NCBI GenBank assembly: GCA_016222805.1 | Contig: JACRQG010000016.1 | Coordinates: 1-64,000, forward strand | From: Verrucomicrobiota bacterium | GTDB taxonomy: Bacteria; Verrucomicrobiota; Verrucomicrobiia; Opitutales; Opitutaceae | Direction: 5' to 3' | Length of the DNA stretch: 64,000 nucleotides | Part shown: positions 7,621 through 16,879 of the stretch, piece after piece | How the letters are laid out: every line of letters starts with the position of its first letter | Position numbering within the stretch: position 1 is the stretch's first letter | Program-made: the position numbers and the translations under genes | Notes under the pieces: model-generated | Seen by the model: the letters and a program-made list of their open reading frames with translations, nothing else | Told to the model about the DNA's origin: nothing | The model's database searches: none

Positions 7621-10600
7621 CGGAAGGAAACCACCTTGAACCGTCGTCCGTGCTGCCGGTTCACCTCGCTGGAAAGCGAATCCGGCAGGACCTCCGGGAT
7701 GTCGGCCAGCGGGTCGACATACTCAGGCACACGCTGCACGAGGGCCTCGCACCAGGCCCGACCTTCAACCGTACCGGTCGCCGGGTTGATCGCCTCGCCG
7801 TAGGTCCTTACCACGAAAGTGTCGGACCGTGGAAAAAGCACGGGAGCCAGTGCGGTCATGATGTCGCCTGGCGTGAGAAACTGGGAGCTGAACTCGGGCA
7901 CATCCTTGTTCAACTCCGCGTCCTCGATTGCCGCCTCAAGGAGGCTACGATCGCCGTTCGGCCCGGCGAAGATCGCCCGCGGAGCGAGAAAGTCCTCGAT
8001 CGACCGGAACGGTCCCGAATCCGCCAACTTGGCCTTCACCCAGCCGACGATCGCATTCGCCAGCCGTACGGTCTCTGCATCCGAAAGCGCCCGCACGCCC
8101 CGGCGGTAGAGGTGGGTGTTGGCGGCCGATGGCACATCCGGATCCGTCCCCGTCACGGTCGTGCTCGCCGCATAGGTCACCACCGTCTCCGTTCCCTCGA
8201 GGTTCATCACCACCGGCAAGTCCGCCTCATAGGTCTCCTGCGCCGACTGGGGGAAACGGAAAAAAGTCGCCTGCGTCGGCGTGGTCGACGCGACCGAGGT
8301 GTCGGAACCCGCCGTGCCGGTGGAACTGCTGGAGTTGATGTACCGAAAGGCCTCGCCATTCGCGAACCTCGAGCTGCGCAGGACCGCGATCCAGGCGAGC
8401 GCGCTGGTCGAGTTCACGTTGAAGGCGCCGCGCTGCAGCAGGTGTTTCGACGAGAAACCTTCCGAGGGTTCCTGGGTGGAGTTCTGGACGCCCAGGACAT
8501 CGCTCAACAGGGTTGCCGAGCCATCGGGCTTTCGCGGCAGGACCTGTAACAACGGGTTCGGCAGAGGAACCGTCACCGCGCTCCCCAGCAGCGAATCGAC
8601 GCCGGCCGTCACCGGCGCCGCGAGCCCGGAGAGGAAATATCGGTCGAAGATCGCGTTGGCCGGAACTCCTGAAGCGATCTCCTGCTGGCTGCCCCAAGGG
8701 TTGCCGACCGCGAATGGCCGCGCGCCGGGCAGGAGCAGATGCTGGAGCGACCCGAGCGACAACACCGGCGCCCGCGGAAGTTCGAAGACCGGGACGTCGC
8801 GATTGTACGAGCGCCCCGAGTTGCCCATCACGCGCTCGAGCAGGAGGTCGTTGTTGTACGGGGTCGGGACACCCGGATACGCGCTGGGCAGCGGACCATT
8901 CGCCCCGGGGACGAAGGCAGTGTCCGCGAGCGCCGGGTTGCGCGGATCCCGCCCGCGCTCGACCAGCCAGCCGGATGCACCGGCGGCGTTGAGCCGGAAC
9001 AGAAAGCTGAACTCGTAACCTCCATCGCTTGCTTTCGGCAGCACTTCCGGGTCCGCCTGCGGGTCGGTCGCAAAGAAGGCATCAAACGTCGGCGAGATGT
9101 AGGTACCAAGCGGCTCCGTGTCGTTTTTCCGAAAGACCTTCACCGTAAGCTGCGTCGGCACCGGCACCCGCCACCCACCAGGAGCCACCCCCGTGATCAC
9201 CGAGGGAGAGACGCGCGTGACTGCGTGGCTCGTTCCGACGAGGGACTTGTTGTAGAAATGTCCTTCATTGCCGTTCTCCGGCTCCTCGGTGTTGCCCTCC
9301 GATCGCCAATAGTACACCCGCCCCGGGAGCCAGGAGGCGACATCGGGCTTCGGCGTGCCATCATCCTGGAGGTCCGTCCGGTCGAATTCCCACGGCAGCC
9401 TCAGCCGCACAGGCGCGCCAAACATCGCGGACGGAGACACCGTGGCGAGAGTGGGCGAGCCCGGATCGGCGTCGGCGGCAAACTCCATCACGTCGGGCAG
9501 CCCGGTGATTTCGATGCGCAGATCCTCGGGGACGAGGGCGCTGGTGTAGGGGTTCCAGAGGCCGATGACCCAGCGGAGCCGGGTTTCGATCGGGGCCTCC
9601 TCATCGGTTCCACCGACGGTGCGGGAGTCGAAGTTCAGCATGCAGAACGCCAGGACCGGCGCCACGCGATGCGCCTGCTCTCCCTCCACGAGCGGCGGCG
9701 TAATCCGGTAGCGGCGGCGCATCGATTCGGCGGACGCAATCTCCGGCACCGCCAGCGGCGCCGAGGCCGCGGCCGGATCCGGCACCTCCATGTATGCCGG
9801 ATAGTTGACCCAGGCCGCAAAGGCACTTCCAAGCAGGTCCGGCCGTAGCGAGAGATCCCGCCGCAATCCGCCGTCCTTGGTATTCGCGAGCACCGCCTTG
9901 TTGTCCGGCGACCAGTGCTGGAAATAGGTGCGCAAGGTCCCAAGACCAATCGCCGCATTGGACGAGTTCTTCAGGAAGCCGAGTTGATTGAAGGCGAGGG
10001 TCCGGTCCGCCAGCGTGGAGTTCGGCGGGCTGGCCCCGGAACTCGTGCGCGGCTCGAAGACCGCCGCCGCCGCGGCATTGGCGGCGCCCGCGCCCATCGG
10101 CACCTGCTGGCGGATCCGGCGGCGAAGTTCGACCGCATCGTAGGGAACGTAGCTGACCGTCGTCGCCGTCGAAGCCGATGCTGCCGTGTCGAGCGCGCGA
10201 TCCTGCAGGGCGACCGGAGCCTTGACCCCCTGATCGCCCACCCACCAGCCGTACCGACCGATGGTAGGCCGGGCCGTCGCCGCAAAGCCCGGCACCCCGA
10301 TGGCTGTAATACCCTGCAACGGCACCACGACGTCGTTGGCGGTGGAAGTGTTGGAGCTGATCAGCGCCACCGTCGGCCCCGCCGTCGTCGCAGGCGTGAC
10401 GGAAAGGGGCGTGGCGACCCCAGCGGAGTCGTAGCGCTCATTGCCGCTCACGAGCCAGGTCACCGGGTCCTTTTCGCTGTTGGTGGAGTCCCACACGCCG
10501 GTGTACCACCTTCTGCCGCTCACCGGCGAAAATGCGTCCGCCGTCGCCGTCACCCGCCGATCCGATCCCGCGTACTTTTGCAACTGCCCGACCGCGATGT

Positions 10601-10814
10601 TCAGGGCCAGGAGGGCATTTTCCCGCGCTTGGGCCTGCCGCTGCATCGTTCCCGCCACCGCCGTCTCGACCCTCGTGTAGGCCGCGAGGCCCATGAGGAC
10701 GACCACGAGAAATGCCAGCAGCGTCACGGTGAGCAGCAGCGCGAATCCCCGCACCCGGCGGCCTGGCGGGTCGCCGCGGTCGGCGGGAGTTGGACTGGAG
10801 TGGCCGGTCTTCAC
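7596..10814 (-). CDS. Giant pseudopilin-like protein, Verru_Chthon cassette protein A type
   Basis: About 1072 residues from a GTG start 7 bases after the upstream stop; the frame is open further upstream, but into the neighbouring gene. A short charged leader ends in R-V-R-G23, followed by F-A-L-L-L-T-V-T-L-L-A-F and a single membrane helix, then a large exported domain. The mature N-terminus lacks the Glu5 of major pilins, as in GspK/PilX-type minor pilins. Size and position, last of four pseudopilin genes, match what I recall of Verru_Chthon cassette protein A (TIGR02600). It probably sits at the tip of a pseudopilus or in the envelope and would need a prepilin peptidase, which is not encoded in this window. 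Substrate and function are unknown. Confidence 0.78.
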   Translation of the reverse strand: MKTGHSSPTPADRGDPPGRRVRGFALLLTVTLLAFLVVVLMGLAAYTRVETAVAGTMQRQAQARENALLALNIAVGQLQKYAGSDRRVTATADAFSPVSGRRWYTGVWDSTNSEKDPVTWLVSGNERYDSAGVATPLSVTPATTAGPTVALISSNTSTANDVVVPLQGITAIGVPGFAATARPTIGRYGWWVGDQGVKAPVALQDRALDTAASASTATTVSYVPYDAVELRRRIRQQVPMGAGAANAAAAAVFEPRTSSGASPPNSTLADRTLAFNQLGFLKNSSNAAIGLGTLRTYFQHWSPDNKAVLANTKDGGLRRDLSLRPDLLGSAFAAWVNYPAYMEVPDPAAASAPLAVPEIASAESMRRRYRITPPLVEGEQAHRVAPVLAFCMLNFDSRTVGGTDEEAPIETRLRWVIGLWNPYTSALVPEDLRIEITGLPDVMEFAADADPGSPTLATVSPSAMFGAPVRLRLPWEFDRTDLQDDGTPKPDVASWLPGRVYYWRSEGNTEEPENGNEGHFYNKSLVGTSHAVTRVSPSVITGVAPGGWRVPVPTQLTVKVFRKNDTEPLGTYISPTFDAFFATDPQADPEVLPKASDGGYEFSFLFRLNAAGASGWLVERGRDPRNPALADTAFVPGANGPLPSAYPGVPTPYNNDLLLERVMGNSGRSYNRDVPVFELPRAPVLSLGSLQHLLLPGARPFAVGNPWGSQQEIASGVPANAIFDRYFLSGLAAPVTAGVDSLLGSAVTVPLPNPLLQVLPRKPDGSATLLSDVLGVQNSTQEPSEGFSSKHLLQRGAFNVNSTSALAWIAVLRSSRFANGEAFRYINSSSSTGTAGSDTSVASTTPTQATFFRFPQSAQETYEADLPVVMNLEGTETVVTYAASTTVTGTDPDVPSAANTHLYRRGVRALSDAETVRLANAIVGWVKAKLADSGPFRSIEDFLAPRAIFAGPNGDRSLLEAAIEDAELNKDVPEFSSQFLTPGDIMTALAPVLFPRSDTFVVRTYGEAINPATGTVEGRAWCEALVQRVPEYVDPLADIPEVLPDSLSSEVNRQHGRRFKVVSFRWLTRSDI

Positions 10815-10821
10815 GGAGGAT

Positions 10822-11883
10822 TCAGGGCGAGGTCGTGTTGACGATGATCCGGCGCGTGAAGACTCGGGAGTTGGCCAGAGCCAGATCCCACCAGAATTGC
10901 TGTGCCGACCGATCCGCGCGGGCAAAGAACCGCTGCGGCGCCGCCTCGTAGCCCGCAAGCTGGCTCGCGCCCTCGTCGGTCAGCACGCGCACCATCACGT
11001 CAATCACGTCCGGAAACACGTCGCCAGCCCCGACTGCCCTGGACGGCGCACGGGCCTGATAGGTCGCAGTCGAGGTGTTGTTCGCGGGATAGACCAGCCG
11101 CAAGCCGTCGGGGCGCGTGCTGTCGCGGACGTACATCCTCACGCCGAAATCAACCACGTTTTCGGCGATCACGCTGTTGATTGTCGGGTACCGAATCTCG
11201 GCCGGATCGTTGACCTGCCGCACCGTATTGCTGGAGGGCGCATAGGCCGAAGCGACGATGGAGAATCCGCTCTCGATGGTACCGGGCTGTGTCGAGGACA
11301 AGGTCGTCGGACGGACCTCTGTCCGGTGCAGCAGGTAGCGGCGGTCCGAACTGCGAGCCTCGTTGCCGGACGTCGCCCGGCGCACGATCTGGTACGCGAC
11401 CGCCACCGGCGCCGAAGCGGTGCCCAACACGCTCGTATTGCCCCGGCGCGTGGTGAAGAACCGCAGCCACACGCCCGCCACGCCGAAGCGTGCGTCGGAG
11501 AGGTTGCCCGTGGCTGCGGTTTGCAGCGATCCGGCGTTGTTGGCCGGCTTGATCGCCGAGCCGGTGGTGGCGGTCGAACTCCAGAGGCCGGTGTTCGCCG
11601 TGTTGCCGAGAATGGTCGCGGCGAGCCAGACATTGCCGTCGTCGCGGAACAGGGCCGACTGCAGGTCGAGGGTGAGCTGATCGAGGACAAACCGCCCCTG
11701 GGCTTCGGCCGAGACGCGGCCTGAGGTGCGCGACCAGAAGCCGGAGACATTGTTGACGATGACCAGGATGAACCCCACCAGCAGCGTCGTGATTCCGACC
11801 GCAATCAGCACCTCCAGGAGGGTGAATGCCCGCCGATCCGCTGGGCGCCGCGACGGCGGCGGGATGGTGCGAGGTGCCTTCAT
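10822..11883 (-). CDS. Prepilin-like protein, Verru_Chthon cassette protein C type (GspJ-like)
   Basis: 353 residues. The leader ends R-R-A19, followed by F-T-L-L-E-V-L-I-A-V-G and a hydrophobic helix, the class III signal of type IV prepilins. The residue before the cut is Ala rather than the usual Gly. The rest is a large exported domain with no recognised motif. Length and order fit cassette protein C (TIGR02599 as I remember it), comparable to the minor pseudopilin GspJ. The start overlaps the stop of the preceding gene in an ATGA junction, and the gene ends 7 bases before the start of the giant protein, so the set is co-translated. Confidence 0.75.
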   Translation of the reverse strand: MKAPRTIPPPSRRPADRRAFTLLEVLIAVGITTLLVGFILVIVNNVSGFWSRTSGRVSAEAQGRFVLDQLTLDLQSALFRDDGNVWLAATILGNTANTGLWSSTATTGSAIKPANNAGSLQTAATGNLSDARFGVAGVWLRFFTTRRGNTSVLGTASAPVAVAYQIVRRATSGNEARSSDRRYLLHRTEVRPTTLSSTQPGTIESGFSIVASAYAPSSNTVRQVNDPAEIRYPTINSVIAENVVDFGVRMYVRDSTRPDGLRLVYPANNTSTATYQARAPSRAVGAGDVFPDVIDVMVRVLTDEGASQLAGYEAAPQRFFARADRSAQQFWWDLALANSRVFTRRIIVNTTSP

Positions 11884-12569
11884 CGCGTGATTGAGCCGGT
11901 GAAGTGCAGCACCTGCTTGCGGCTGTGGTCGAAGCGTACCGAGGCGCTCGCGCCCAAGCCTGGCTGGACGGCCGTGGTGGCGGTATCGGCCACGAAGGCC
12001 GGCCAGCGCACGCGCGCCGTATAGGCGATTAGGTTGAGAGCCGGATCGACCGTGACCTTGCCGCTTTCGCCGCCCGCGGCATCGGCGGAGGGCTTTGGCG
12101 TAATCGCCTCGTTTCGCACCAGCGCAATCTCGAAGAATTTCTCCCCATCCCAGTTGCGGCGGGTCTGCGGATTGAGCCAGATATTGTCCGCGTAACGGCC
12201 GATCTTGGAGCCGTCGCGGCTGGCGAACAGCAATTGCGCATCCTGGGAGATGTCGTAGTCACCCTTGGCGTCGGCCTCGATGAGTTCGTGCCCGTTCTCC
12301 TTCGAGTTCTTCAACAGCGCGGCCACGTCGTCGAACGGCATCGTCTGCAGCCGCATCCGCAGCAACTCTGCCATCCGGGCCGCCGCTTCCGCGTCCGCGG
12401 ACTGCACGACGGAGCGCGCGATCGGCGAGAACAGCCCGAGGATGCCCACCATCGCGAACGCGAAGACCGCCACTGCCGCGACCACCTCGATGAGACTGAA
12501 GGCACGGGCGCGCCGACCGGAAGGACGTGCCGGTGACACCGGGACATGACTGCAGGCGAAACGGCGCAT
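11880..12569 (-). CDS. Prepilin-like protein, Verru_Chthon cassette protein B type (GspI-like)
   Basis: 229 residues. A basic leader ending R-A-R-A23 precedes F-S-L-I-E-V-V-A-A-V-A-V-F-A-F-A-M-V and the rest of an N-terminal helix: a clear prepilin signal with Glu5 retained but Ala at position -1. The remainder, about 170 residues, is the exported globular part. It fits cassette protein B (TIGR02598 from memory) and the minor pseudopilin GspI. The start shares one base with the upstream stop (TGATG) and the stop overlaps the next start (ATGA), so three consecutive genes are coupled. Confidence 0.75.
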   Translation of the reverse strand: MRRFACSHVPVSPARPSGRRARAFSLIEVVAAVAVFAFAMVGILGLFSPIARSVVQSADAEAAARMAELLRMRLQTMPFDDVAALLKNSKENGHELIEADAKGDYDISQDAQLLFASRDGSKIGRYADNIWLNPQTRRNWDGEKFFEIALVRNEAITPKPSADAAGGESGKVTVDPALNLIAYTARVRWPAFVADTATTAVQPGLGASASVRFDHSRKQVLHFTGSITR

Positions 12570-13270
12570 CAGAAGCTGTTGGCGTCGTTCACGAACGTGA
12601 TCCCGCCGGAGGGCCGGATTAGGATGCCGCGCGCCGCCCCGGCGTTGTTGAACTGCGGCTGGTCGTTGACCACGGTCGCGGTGGCCACGAGCAGGCGCGC
12701 GTAGGGCTGGGCACTGGGACTGCTCACCGTGCCATCGGGTGCAAACTGCAGGTAAAACGCCGTGCTGTTGGCGAAAAGGGTACCGGCGGGCTGGTTCACC
12801 CCCACCGGTCCCGCGAGCGACGACAGCAGCGGTGGGTTGGTCGGCCAGATGACGCCGGAGACCAGCAACCCGGAGACCGATGTCGGCACGACATAGATGC
12901 CGCGCGGCAGCACGAGCGGCTGTCCGACCGGCACGAAGTTGGAGGTCTGGTCCGGCGGCTCGGCCCGGAAGACCTGCATCAAGCGCAGGTACTTCTCCTT
13001 GTCACCCGAAGGCGGCCGCGTCGCGTAAATCATGAGCCGCGTTGCCGCCTGGTGAACCGCCGCCTGGGTACGCGCCGTGTTCACCATCGAGGCGAGTGCG
13101 GTCTGCCCCGACGCCAGACCGCTTCCCGCGGTGTCGCTGATCGCCAGCCCCAGGCCTCCGGCCACCAAGGCGATGATGGCCACGACCACGAGCAACTCGA
13201 TCAACGTGAACGCCCGCGACCGCGGCTGGCGCGGCGAGGCTGCGGGATGGGAGCGGGAGGAATCCGGCAT
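12569..13270 (-). CDS. Prepilin-like protein, Verru_Chthon cassette protein D type (GspH-like)
   Basis: 233 residues. The leader ends S-R-A20 and is followed by F-T-L-I-E-L-L-V-V-V-A-I-I-A-L-V, a textbook pilin helix except for Ala at -1. The exported part has alternating beta-prone stretches and ends near P-S-G-G-I-T-F-V-N-D, resembling GspH/FimT-like minor pseudopilins. Length and first place in the four-gene set fit cassette protein D (TIGR02596 from memory). An A-G-G-A-G-G stretch ending 13 bases upstream of the start overlaps the stop of the preceding gene and may help initiation, though it is rather distant. Confidence 0.75.
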   Translation of the reverse strand: MPDSSRSHPAASPRQPRSRAFTLIELLVVVAIIALVAGGLGLAISDTAGSGLASGQTALASMVNTARTQAAVHQAATRLMIYATRPPSGDKEKYLRLMQVFRAEPPDQTSNFVPVGQPLVLPRGIYVVPTSVSGLLVSGVIWPTNPPLLSSLAGPVGVNQPAGTLFANSTAFYLQFAPDGTVSSPSAQPYARLLVATATVVNDQPQFNNAGAARGILIRPSGGITFVNDANSF

Positions 13271-13280
13271 CGCGACGCCC

Positions 13281-14048
13281 TTACCTCCAGCTCATGATGA
13301 GCTCGTTCTCACTGGTGGCGCCTGGCGGCGCGCAATAGAAGACCACGCCGGCGTGCGTCCCGCCCGTCGTTCCGGTTGTCAGCACCGTCGTCGGACGAAT
13401 GGTCAGGGAACTGCCCGCCACCGTGGCGGCAGGAAACCCGCCGGAGGAGTCCCGGCCATTGATCACGCCGTCGAGGTTGGAGTCGGTGACAACGGCGATC
13501 GACGTGTTGTAGAAGGCGTCGCGGATGAAATAGAGCTGGTTGCTCGGAGCGTTCCCCGCGGTGACGTCCGCCGGCATCACGAAGTCGGCGTCGGTAAACG
13601 ACACGAAGCGGATCCGGCGGGTGTTCTGGCCAGCGGCGGGAGTCGGATTCCCGGTCGTGGCGGCAGGCAGCGATTGCCCGTCGCGACGCACGCCGGCCAG
13701 GATGTCATGGAAAAGATGATTGCCCGAAGGCGTGGCGGTGGCGCCGGTGTTCACGAACTTCTGCGTCGCGCTGGGATAAAGCTGCGGGTAGGAGCCGTAC
13801 TCTTGGCGGAACTGCTCGAACCCCGTCGCCCACTGGCTGAACTGGGCCCGGGTCTTGGCGCGCAGGGCCGCGCTCTTGGCGCTGCCGGCGGTGGGAATCA
13901 GGATCGCCGCCAGAATCCCCAGGAGCGCGATCACGGTCAGGAGTTCGATCAGGGTGAACCCCCGCGCGCCCCGGATGCGACCAGCCAACCTCAGGCTCCG
14001 GTGATGGGGGATGGAGAAGTCAGGGAGTCGCATAGAGGTTGTCGGCAT
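13281..14048 (-). CDS. Type II secretion/type IV pilin-like protein (GspG-like)
   Basis: 255 residues. The leader ends R-G-A-R-G30 before F-T-L-I-E-L-L-T-V-I-A-L-L-G-I-L-A-A, with the consensus Gly at -1. The helix continues into A-L-R-A-K-T-R-A-Q-F-S-Q-W and a short Y-G-S-Y-P-Q-L motif. That motif is typical of the alpha-beta loop of GspG-like major pseudopilins, so this may be the main shaft subunit of the structure built by this cluster. The start overlaps the end of the preceding gene by 29 bases; a second ATG at 14033 would shorten the overlap to 14 bases. It ends 10 bases before the next prepilin gene. Confidence 0.78.
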   Translation of the reverse strand: MPTTSMRLPDFSIPHHRSLRLAGRIRGARGFTLIELLTVIALLGILAAILIPTAGSAKSAALRAKTRAQFSQWATGFEQFRQEYGSYPQLYPSATQKFVNTGATATPSGNHLFHDILAGVRRDGQSLPAATTGNPTPAAGQNTRRIRFVSFTDADFVMPADVTAGNAPSNQLYFIRDAFYNTSIAVVTDSNLDGVINGRDSSGGFPAATVAGSSLTIRPTTVLTTGTTGGTHAGVVFYCAPPGATSENELIMSWR

Positions 14049-14733
14049 TTACGCCCGTGGTTTGCTGGGTTCCGGTGAATAGCCCCGTGCTGATCGAGGG
14101 CGCGATATGTTGCCCGTCCGGACCCACCGAATATAGCACGTAGGCCGGCGCCCGCCACTGGAGGCCTCCGGCGCCAGGCGCCTTGTAGTAGTACATGTAC
14201 CGATTGCCCCAGGGATCCAGCAGGGCGTTGGAGACAAATTGCTTCGAAGGAGGAATTCCCTGCGCTACGCCGAAATTGGCCGTGGTCGCGGCGGTGAGTT
14301 CGACCTCCAGGCGAAACTTCGAGACCTCGAGGAGCACCGGTCCGTTGAGGCGGGTCGAGAAGTTCGTGGGACCGTAGACACCAATCAGCGCGTTCAACAG
14401 GAGCGCCTGGGCCTGGAGATTGGTGATGGTGGCACCGACTGTCGGCGTGGCTTGGGGCGCATTGCCGGTCTGCGGGTAGTCCCCGTAGACCCGCCGGTAA
14501 TCCTCGAGCGCCTGCGTGAGCGCGGCGAGTTCACCTCGGGCACGCGCCACCGCCGCCCGCTGCTTGGCGGAATTGACCAGTCCGAAGCCGAGCGAAAAGA
14601 GCACCGCCATGACGGCGATGACCGAGACGATCTCGATGATCGTGAAGCCCGACCCACCCCGGCCATCCGCCCCACCCGTCGGACGACGGGCGGGCACGGC
14701 GGAGCGACAGGATGCGGGGCTCGCGTGCGGCAT
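14020..14733 (-). CDS. Type II secretion/type IV pilin-like protein (GspG-like), first gene of the cluster
   Basis: 237 residues. A leader ending G-G-S-G is followed by F-T-I-I-E-I-V-S-V-I-A-V-M-A-V-L-F-S: a class III signal with Glu5. Downstream, R-A-R-G-E-L-A-A-L-T-Q-A-L-E-D-Y and V-Y-G-D-Y-P-Q-T-G closely parallel the following gene, so the two are probably paralogues that share the shaft-type fold. The ATG is preceded by an 11-base pyrimidine stretch and no Shine-Dalgarno sequence. As first gene of the seven-gene minus-strand cluster, its upstream region (before the acs terminator) should contain the promoter, but I see no convincing -35/-10 pair. Confidence 0.76.
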   Translation of the reverse strand: MPHASPASCRSAVPARRPTGGADGRGGSGFTIIEIVSVIAVMAVLFSLGFGLVNSAKQRAAVARARGELAALTQALEDYRRVYGDYPQTGNAPQATPTVGATITNLQAQALLLNALIGVYGPTNFSTRLNGPVLLEVSKFRLEVELTAATTANFGVAQGIPPSKQFVSNALLDPWGNRYMYYYKAPGAGGLQWRAPAYVLYSVGPDGQHIAPSISTGLFTGTQQTTGVNADNLYATP

Positions 14734-14785
14734 GAAGGGAAAGGACGCGAGCTAAGCGCCGACGTTACATGCCCCGCAACAGGAA

Positions 14786-14813
14786 AGGTTTCCGCCCCTG
14801 CCGGCGGAAACCT
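14786..14813 (-). terminator. Rho-independent terminator of acs
   Basis: A perfect 11-bp hairpin (14803-14813 with 14786-14796, six-base loop) lies 6 bases after the acs stop codon. Reading along the minus strand, it is followed by T-T-T-C-C-T-G-T-T-G, a modest U-rich tract. It separates acs from the downstream pseudopilin cluster. Confidence 0.75.
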
Positions 14814-14819
14814 CCTCGG

Positions 14820-16778
14820 TCATTCCTCGCTCTGAAGGGCGGCCACCACGCTGAAGTCCTCCAGCGTGGTCGTGTCTCCCTTCACCTGCCCGCCCGCGGC
14901 AATCTCCTTGAGGATCCGGCGCATGATTTTTCCGCTCCGGGTCTTGGGCAGGCCGGAGGCAAAGCGAATCGTGTCGGGCTTGGCGAGCGAACCGATCTCC
15001 TTGCCCACGTGGTTGCGCAGTTCCTCCTTCAGATCGTCGGTGGCATTGATCCCGGCCTTGAGGGTGACAAAGACGCAGAGCGACTGCCCCTTGAGCTCGT
15101 CCGGGCGCCCCACGGCCGCGGCTTCCGCCACCGCCGGATGAGAGACGAGCGCGCTTTCCACCTCGGCCGTGCCGATCCGGTGCCCGGAGACGTTGAGCAC
15201 GTCGTCGATGCGACCCACGATCCAGAAGTAGCCATCCGCATCCTGACGGGCACCATCACCCGTGAAGTAGACGTCGTTGCGGCCCGGGAATTCGCTGAAG
15301 TACTGGCGCCGGAAGCGCTCGTCGTCGCCCCACAGGGTGCGCAGCATCGACGGCCAGGGCTGCGTGATGACCAGCTTGCCCCCGGTGTTGCGCGGGACCT
15401 CCTGGCACTTCTCGTCCACCACCTTGGGCACGACGCCGAAGAACGGCCGCGTCCCCGAACCAGGTTTGGTGGAGGTCACCCCCGGCATCGGCGTGATCAT
15501 GATCGAACCCGTCTCGGTCTGCCACCAGGTATCCACGATCGGGCAGCGCTTTTTCCCGATCATGTTGTGGTACCACATCCAGGCCTCGGGATTGATCGGC
15601 TCTCCCACGGTGCCGAGCAGGCGCAGGGAATCGAGCCGGTGCCGCAGCACGTAATTGTCGCCCCAGCGCATGAACGCCCGGATGGCCGTCGGCGCGGTGT
15701 AGAGAATCGTCAACCCGTGGCGGTCGATCATCTGCCAGAACCGGTCGGGCTCCGGATGGTTGGGGGCGCCTTCGTAGATGAACACGGTGGCGCCATTGGC
15801 CATCAGGCCGTACACGACGTAGCTGTGCCCCGTGATCCAGCCGATGTCAGCCGAGCAGAAATAGCGGTCATTCTCCTTCAGGTCGAAGACGTAGTGTGAA
15901 CTGAGCTTCGCCCCGAGGAGATAACCCGCGCTCGTATGGAGCACGCCCTTGGGCTTTCCGGTGGAACCGCTGGTATAAAGGATGAACAGCGGATGTTCGG
16001 AATCGAACGCCTTTGCCTTGTGGTAATTCGGCGCGCCGACCCAGGCCTCCTTCCACCAAACGTCCCGTCCCTCGCGCATGTTCACCGGGTTGCCGCAGCG
16101 CTTCACGACCAACACGGTCTGCACCGTCGGCGTGCTCTCAATCGCCTTGTCGACGTTGGCCTTCAGTTCGATGACCTTGCCCCGACGCCAGCCGCCATCG
16201 GCAGTGATCACCAGCTTGGCCTTGCAGTCGTTGATCCGGTCCTTGAGGGCCTCCGGGCTGAAACCTCCGAAGACGACCGTGTGGACCGCCCCCACGCGCG
16301 CACACGCCAGCATGGCGATCACCGCTTCGGGGATCATCGGCATGTAGATCGCGACCCGGTCCCCCTCCCCGACCCCCATGTTTTCAAAGATGTGGGCCAG
16401 TCGGCACACATGGAAATGCAACTGCTTGTAGGTGATAGTCCTGACGTCCCCGGGTTCACCCTCGAAGATCAGCGCGGCCTTGTTCTCCCGGTAAGTCCCC
16501 AAATGGCGGTCCAGGCAGTTCTCGGAAACATTGAGCTTCCCCCCGATAAACCACTGCGCGTGCGGAGGGTCCCACTTGAGGACTTTCTTGAAGGGTTTGC
16601 GCCAAACGAGGTGCTCCTTCGCCTGACGTTCCCAGAAGACTTCTGGGGTGTTGACAGACTCAGCGTAGAGCCTTTTGTAGGCAGCTTCACTCCCAAGATT
16701 CGCTTGGGCTTTGAACTCGGCCGAAGGCCTGAATTTCCGGTGCTCCCGGGATACTGAGGTAATCGTCTGGTCTGGCAC
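14820..16778 (-). CDS. acs: Acetyl-CoA synthetase (AMP-forming)
   Basis: 652 residues, the usual length for Acs. It activates acetate to acetyl-AMP and then acetyl-CoA in the cytoplasm. Visible family motifs are the P-loop-like [11 protein letters not shown], the W-W-Q-T-E-T-G motif, the hinge-region [13 protein letters not shown], and the C-terminal R-S-G-K-I-M-R-R, whose Lys is the classical acetylation site that switches the enzyme off. The N-terminal domain starts with an F-W-E-R-Q-A segment as in other Acs proteins. The start is GTG at 16778. The gene is monocistronic, divergent from rho, with a terminator hairpin immediately downstream. Confidence 0.96.
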   Translation of the reverse strand: MPDQTITSVSREHRKFRPSAEFKAQANLGSEAAYKRLYAESVNTPEVFWERQAKEHLVWRKPFKKVLKWDPPHAQWFIGGKLNVSENCLDRHLGTYRENKAALIFEGEPGDVRTITYKQLHFHVCRLAHIFENMGVGEGDRVAIYMPMIPEAVIAMLACARVGAVHTVVFGGFSPEALKDRINDCKAKLVITADGGWRRGKVIELKANVDKAIESTPTVQTVLVVKRCGNPVNMREGRDVWWKEAWVGAPNYHKAKAFDSEHPLFILYTSGSTGKPKGVLHTSAGYLLGAKLSSHYVFDLKENDRYFCSADIGWITGHSYVVYGLMANGATVFIYEGAPNHPEPDRFWQMIDRHGLTILYTAPTAIRAFMRWGDNYVLRHRLDSLRLLGTVGEPINPEAWMWYHNMIGKKRCPIVDTWWQTETGSIMITPMPGVTSTKPGSGTRPFFGVVPKVVDEKCQEVPRNTGGKLVITQPWPSMLRTLWGDDERFRRQYFSEFPGRNDVYFTGDGARQDADGYFWIVGRIDDVLNVSGHRIGTAEVESALVSHPAVAEAAAVGRPDELKGQSLCVFVTLKAGINATDDLKEELRNHVGKEIGSLAKPDTIRFASGLPKTRSGKIMRRILKEIAAGGQVKGDTTTLEDFSVVAALQSEE

Positions 16779-16879
16779 GTGCGTGTCGGATTGTAGGGTT
16801 TAGGGTAGCAGAACGCGGCTCTTATCCTGTCCCGAGTTTCAAGCGTCAAGCACGGGACTGTCCTGATCTCACCCATCGT

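Noticed and set aside
8739-9848. A 369-codon plus-strand frame inside the giant pseudopilin gene
   Set aside because: Arg/Gly-rich shadow of the cassette protein A reading frame.
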